Shown here: positions 18,115-20,871 of the stretch, in pieces | Layout: every line of letters begins with the position of its first letter | Numbering within the stretch: position 1 is the stretch's first letter | NCBI GenBank assembly: GCA_009731375.1 | Contig: BJOX01000046.1 | Coordinates: 997,172-1,018,042, forward strand | DNA length: 20,871 nt | Origin: Paulinella micropora | Taxonomy: Eukaryota > Cercozoa > Imbricatea > Euglyphida | Direction: 5' to 3' | The notes under the pieces: model-generated | The model's input: the letters and a program-made list of their open reading frames with translations, nothing else | Told to the model about the DNA's origin: nothing | Database searches by the model: none | Made by a program: the position numbers and the translations under genes

Positions 18115-18562
18115 NNNNNNNNNNNNNNNNNNNNNNNNNNNNNNNNNNNNNNNNNNNNNNNNNNNNNNNNNNNNNNNNNNNNNNNNNNNNNNNNNNNNNN
18201 NNNNNNNNNNNNNNNNNNNNNNNNNNNNNNNNNNNNNNNNNNNNNNNNNNNNNNNNNNNNNNNNNNNNNNNNNNNNNNNNNNNNNNNNNNNNNNNNNNNN
18301 NNNNNNNNNNNNNNNNNNNNNNNNNNNNNNNNNNNNNNNNNNNNNNNNNNNNNNNNNNNNNNNNNNNNNNNNNNNNNNNNNNNNNNNNNNNNNNNNNNNN
18401 NNNNNNNNNNNNNNNNNNNNNNNNNNNNNNNNNNNNNNNNNNNNNNNNNNNNNNNNNNNNNNNNNNNNNNNNNNNNNNNNNNNNNNNNNNNNNNNNNNNN
18501 NNNNNNNNNNNNNNNNNNNNNNNNNNNNNNNNNNNNNNNNNNNNNNNNNNNNNNNNNNNNNN
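18115..18562. other. 448-base assembly gap
   Basis: This is a continuous block of N. C runs stand on both sides (18088-18114 and 18567-18584), so the gap probably spans or abuts a C-rich or AC-repeat tract that failed to sequence. Confidence 0.98.
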
Positions 18563-18567
18563 AAAAC

Positions 18568-18599
<32 letters not shown>

Positions 18600-19741
18600 G
18601 AGTAGTCTAACAATGTCTGCACATCCTGAGCTTCTGAAGACCAGTGTGCGTGTCCCCGAGTCAGGGAATTTCAAGTAGTGAAAAATCATGCACAACAGAA
18701 ATGACATACGGATTGGAAAACGAAAACCATACATGGAACTCACACCGTTCACTGACAGCTCACAGCTATGCTCTCTACATGTAAAATAGAGATAGTGTCA
18801 CACCTTGCTCACTCTGTTCTGATGGCACAGTATTGAGTCACTCACTGACATCATCGGATACTACACTGTTGGTCGGAACTTGTAATGAGAACCGTGGCAA
18901 TTCCCGCCAGTCCAAACTCAGGCTACCGAAATAAAAAAAGACTCATGTGCCATGATGTATTAAAATACCAGGAGTCCAACTTGAAACTTGAATTGACCCA
19001 CGAAAGGTGACGCACTGATATGAGTAAAAATTGTAATCATGGTCGTAGTCATGTGGTATTAATATCAATATTAATAAAAAGCTGGTGCCACCAGCCTCTA
19101 CCAGAACAAGTACTAAAAATGACTGCATTAATAACTAATAATATATACTAATAATAGTAACGAATCATCTACTACTAACTAACGGATAATCAAGTGAAGT
19201 TAAGTAATAGTGAATTTAACTGAGGAGAAAGGGTCTAATCAATGTCCAATGTATATACTAGTAATACTCACTCTTACTTCAATTTATTAATAACTCTTCC
19301 ATTCTATCTCTCTTCAGCTTTACGAGTGGCAAGTATTGTATTACCGGTAATACGGTATTTGTCAGTATTCCACTATATCATGGTAAAACAGTGCAGCGGA
19401 GTGCTTGCGTAAGTTAAAAAATTACGGTTATATCCCTTAAAAGAGTCACAGTGCGGCTTGCGTAAAACAGTGAAGAACTTGAAGAGTACTAGTAATATTA
19501 ATATTAATACTAAACATATTTTTTTGTGATTAAGCTTAGGATATTAACATATGGTAATCATAAATGCTTAAATTAGACGTCTAACATGCCAACAAACACA
19601 GGTGACTGGTTGTAGCACGGTCCAGTCCTGAGACTAAAATCATACTGATAGTTTGCAATTTGCTCAGGTATACTTATCAAAAAGATGAAGCGGCCGTGAG
19701 TTGCTGTACATGCCAATTTTTATGTGTATGAGTGTGCGTTG
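18563..19741. other. AT-rich gene-free region
   Basis: A short AC array (18584-18599) follows the gap. The rest is AT-rich with no open frame that looks like a protein. It contains a 16-bp perfect palindrome (19338-19353) and two similar CAGTGC.G.G..TGCGTAA blocks near 19390 and 19449. No exon, promoter or RNA gene can be supported. Confidence 0.5.
19338..19353. repeat. Perfect 16-bp palindrome
   Basis: GTATTACCGGTAATAC equals its own reverse complement. The right half overlaps a further inverted pair (TACCG and CGGTA around GTAATA), giving a nested symmetrical site. It could be the footprint of a small transposon or a protein-binding site. Confidence 0.6.
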
Positions 19742-19776
19742 GGAGGGGGGGGGGGGGGGGGGGGGGNNNNNNNNNN
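19742..19776. other. G run and 10-base assembly gap
   Basis: A G-rich run (19742-19766) is followed by 10 N (19767-19776), the same pattern as the other gaps. Confidence 0.95.
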
Positions 19777-20330
19777 CGAGAAGAAAGAAGGAAAGGGAAT
19801 ACATTCTGGGAGTGTTTCACAAGATTGTTGATGTTGTAATACAAATGACTGACGACGTCCAAGTGGCGAAGTCCTCGAACTCTGATCTCATGGCTCTGAA
19901 TCAATTTTTCGCTGAATGCTATGACCACGCTGAAGAAGCCATCGTTGGAAAGCTCATCAAAAAAAGCTTTTTCTAATGACCTGCTCAGAGATTTTGGTTC
20001 AGCCCAACGTTCTGCTCGAGAAAATTGAGCTCAAAGTTAGACGATTCGGCCACTGGAAATTCGTCAGCCATTGTTAGCTCATAGTCGGACCACTCGGAAG
20101 CTTGCAAATTGTCAAACAATATTACATCGGTCTCATCGTTCTCCACCCAATTGATGGTACCATGATCATGCTGAAGCCATGGTTACAAAGCTGCTGACAA
20201 TAGCTTTCGAAGGACGTTCAGCATGCTCGTATCTCAAATATGGCTTGAGAAAATTGAGATCAAAGCTGATGAACTATGCGGCGGCTTGACACTCGTCTGC
20301 CATCTCCCGCGCCTGCCTGTTCTCTGGCCT
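19777..20330 (+). other. Diverged tandem duplication, possible degraded coding fragment
   Basis: A 60-codon frame follows the gap and ends at TAA 19974-19976. It includes LMALNQFFAECYDHAEEAIV and then GKLIKKSF. About 240 bases later a related stretch (20159-20302) reads YHDHAEAMVTKLLTIAFEG in another frame. The DNA also matches around GAGAAAATTGAG (20018 and 20247). The pair looks like two diverged tandem copies of one unit, possibly duplicated exons or a repeated protein module. I do not recognise the protein. The CY..(D/H)xE..A pattern is faintly like the helical region before TRPM channel segments, but this is too weak to name. Confidence 0.35.
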
Positions 20331-20418
20331 GCGGGCGCTCTACGCTAATTCTACACTAGCCTAAAATTTTCTGTTTTTGGGTGGCCTGGGGTGGTTCTGT
20401 CACACCCGAAACCGGATT

Positions 20419-20430
20419 TGTGTGTGTGTC

Positions 20431-20465
<35 letters not shown>
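20419..20465. repeat. (TG)n microsatellite
   Basis: This is a TG array with two TCTG interruptions near its start. Confidence 0.95.
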
Positions 20466-20467
<2 letters not shown>

Positions 20468-20640
20468 GTTTGATCATGGTGCGGATCGGACGCATGAACG
20501 TGGACGACCGAACGTGGCAGAACGACGATACGACGACATGTTGCTGTTTTAGAGGTGCAGCACAAGCGGTTTACAATCGGCTGGGAGGTTGCGGGGGGTT
20601 GCGGTTGTGTTCATGCTGGTAGTAGCGTACGCGATACCTG
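20466..20640. other. Short unique sequence between microsatellites
   Basis: The sequence is balanced to G-rich, with no supported gene, and ends in a short CG run. Confidence 0.4.
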
Positions 20641-20650
20641 CGCGCGCGCG

Positions 20651-20663
20651 GGAGAGAGAGGGA

Positions 20664-20713
<50 letters not shown>
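20651..20713. repeat. (AG)n microsatellite
   Basis: This is an AG array following a short CG alternation (about 20640-20650). Confidence 0.95.
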
Positions 20714-20716
<3 letters not shown>

Positions 20717-20871
20717 AGAATGAGTTATCACAAGAAGACGGAAAAAGAAACATAAAACCGAACAACACAGCAAAAAGAATTGAAAAAAAACAAAAAAAAA
20801 CAAGAAAGACAAAAAAAGAAGAAAGAAGAGGAAAGAAAGAAGGGGTGGGGAGGGGGGGGGGGGGGGGGGGG
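20714..20871. other. A-rich sequence ending in a G homopolymer at the window edge
   Basis: Purine-rich, A-dominated sequence leads into a 20-base G run (20852-20871). The G run resembles the homopolymers at the gaps, so the window probably ends at a contig end. Confidence 0.8.

Noticed and set aside
18007-18752. Open frames spanning the 448-base gap
   Set aside because: They consist mainly of N bases and homopolymer codons.
20377-20812. Open frames over the TG and AG arrays on both strands
   Set aside because: They are dominated by Val/Cys, Arg/Glu or Ser/Leu dinucleotide-repeat translation.

Overview
The window reads as nuclear DNA of a eukaryote, most likely an animal. It has long microsatellites of several types, a tRNA-derived SINE head, a non-LTR retrotransposon, no operon-like gene packing, and assembly gaps each bordered by a long C or G homopolymer. 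The density of AAT, CT, CTAT, AC/TG and AG arrays would suit a microsatellite-rich marine invertebrate such as a decapod crustacean, but that placement is only an inference.

The main object is one very large, decayed non-LTR retrotransposon on the + strand. It starts at or before about position 1068, has its last coding stop at 16767-16769, and probably ends near 17.88 kb. Its 5' part (1068-2260) holds two tandem-repeat systems. Then about 14.4 kb reads as the remains of one polyprotein of up to roughly 4,800 codons, now broken by several in-frame stops and frame changes. In order it encodes: a Ser/Pro-rich N-terminus; a ubiquitin-specific protease (USP, peptidase C19) domain with Cys, His and Asp motifs; an AlkB-type 2OG-Fe(II) dioxygenase followed by a region I do not recognise; Pro/Thr-rich and acidic linkers around two further unrecognised regions; a second, more diverged USP-like domain; a basic segment; a large unrecognised region; an RNase H domain with all four acidic residues; the reverse transcriptase; a linker; and a CCHC knuckle with a restriction-like endonuclease (RLE).

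RT, CCHC and RLE place the element among the RLE-bearing (early-branching) non-LTR retrotransposons. Three things are unusual: RNase H lies upstream of RT, where other RNase H-bearing non-LTR elements I know of carry it downstream; there are two deubiquitinase-like domains; and there is an AlkB domain. My inference is that the RT, RNase H and RLE copy and insert the element, while the USP domains could remove ubiquitin from element or host proteins and AlkB could remove alkyl/methyl marks from element nucleic acid. I do not know of a described non-LTR family with this combination, so this is the best candidate for an undescribed system in the window.

The flanks are simple. Positions 1-1000 hold the SINE head and microsatellites. 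After the element come a 448-base gap, about 1.2 kb of AT-rich sequence without a recognisable gene, another gap, a weak diverged tandem duplication (19.85-20.31 kb) and more microsatellites to the window end. I see no intact host gene, rRNA gene or CRISPR array.
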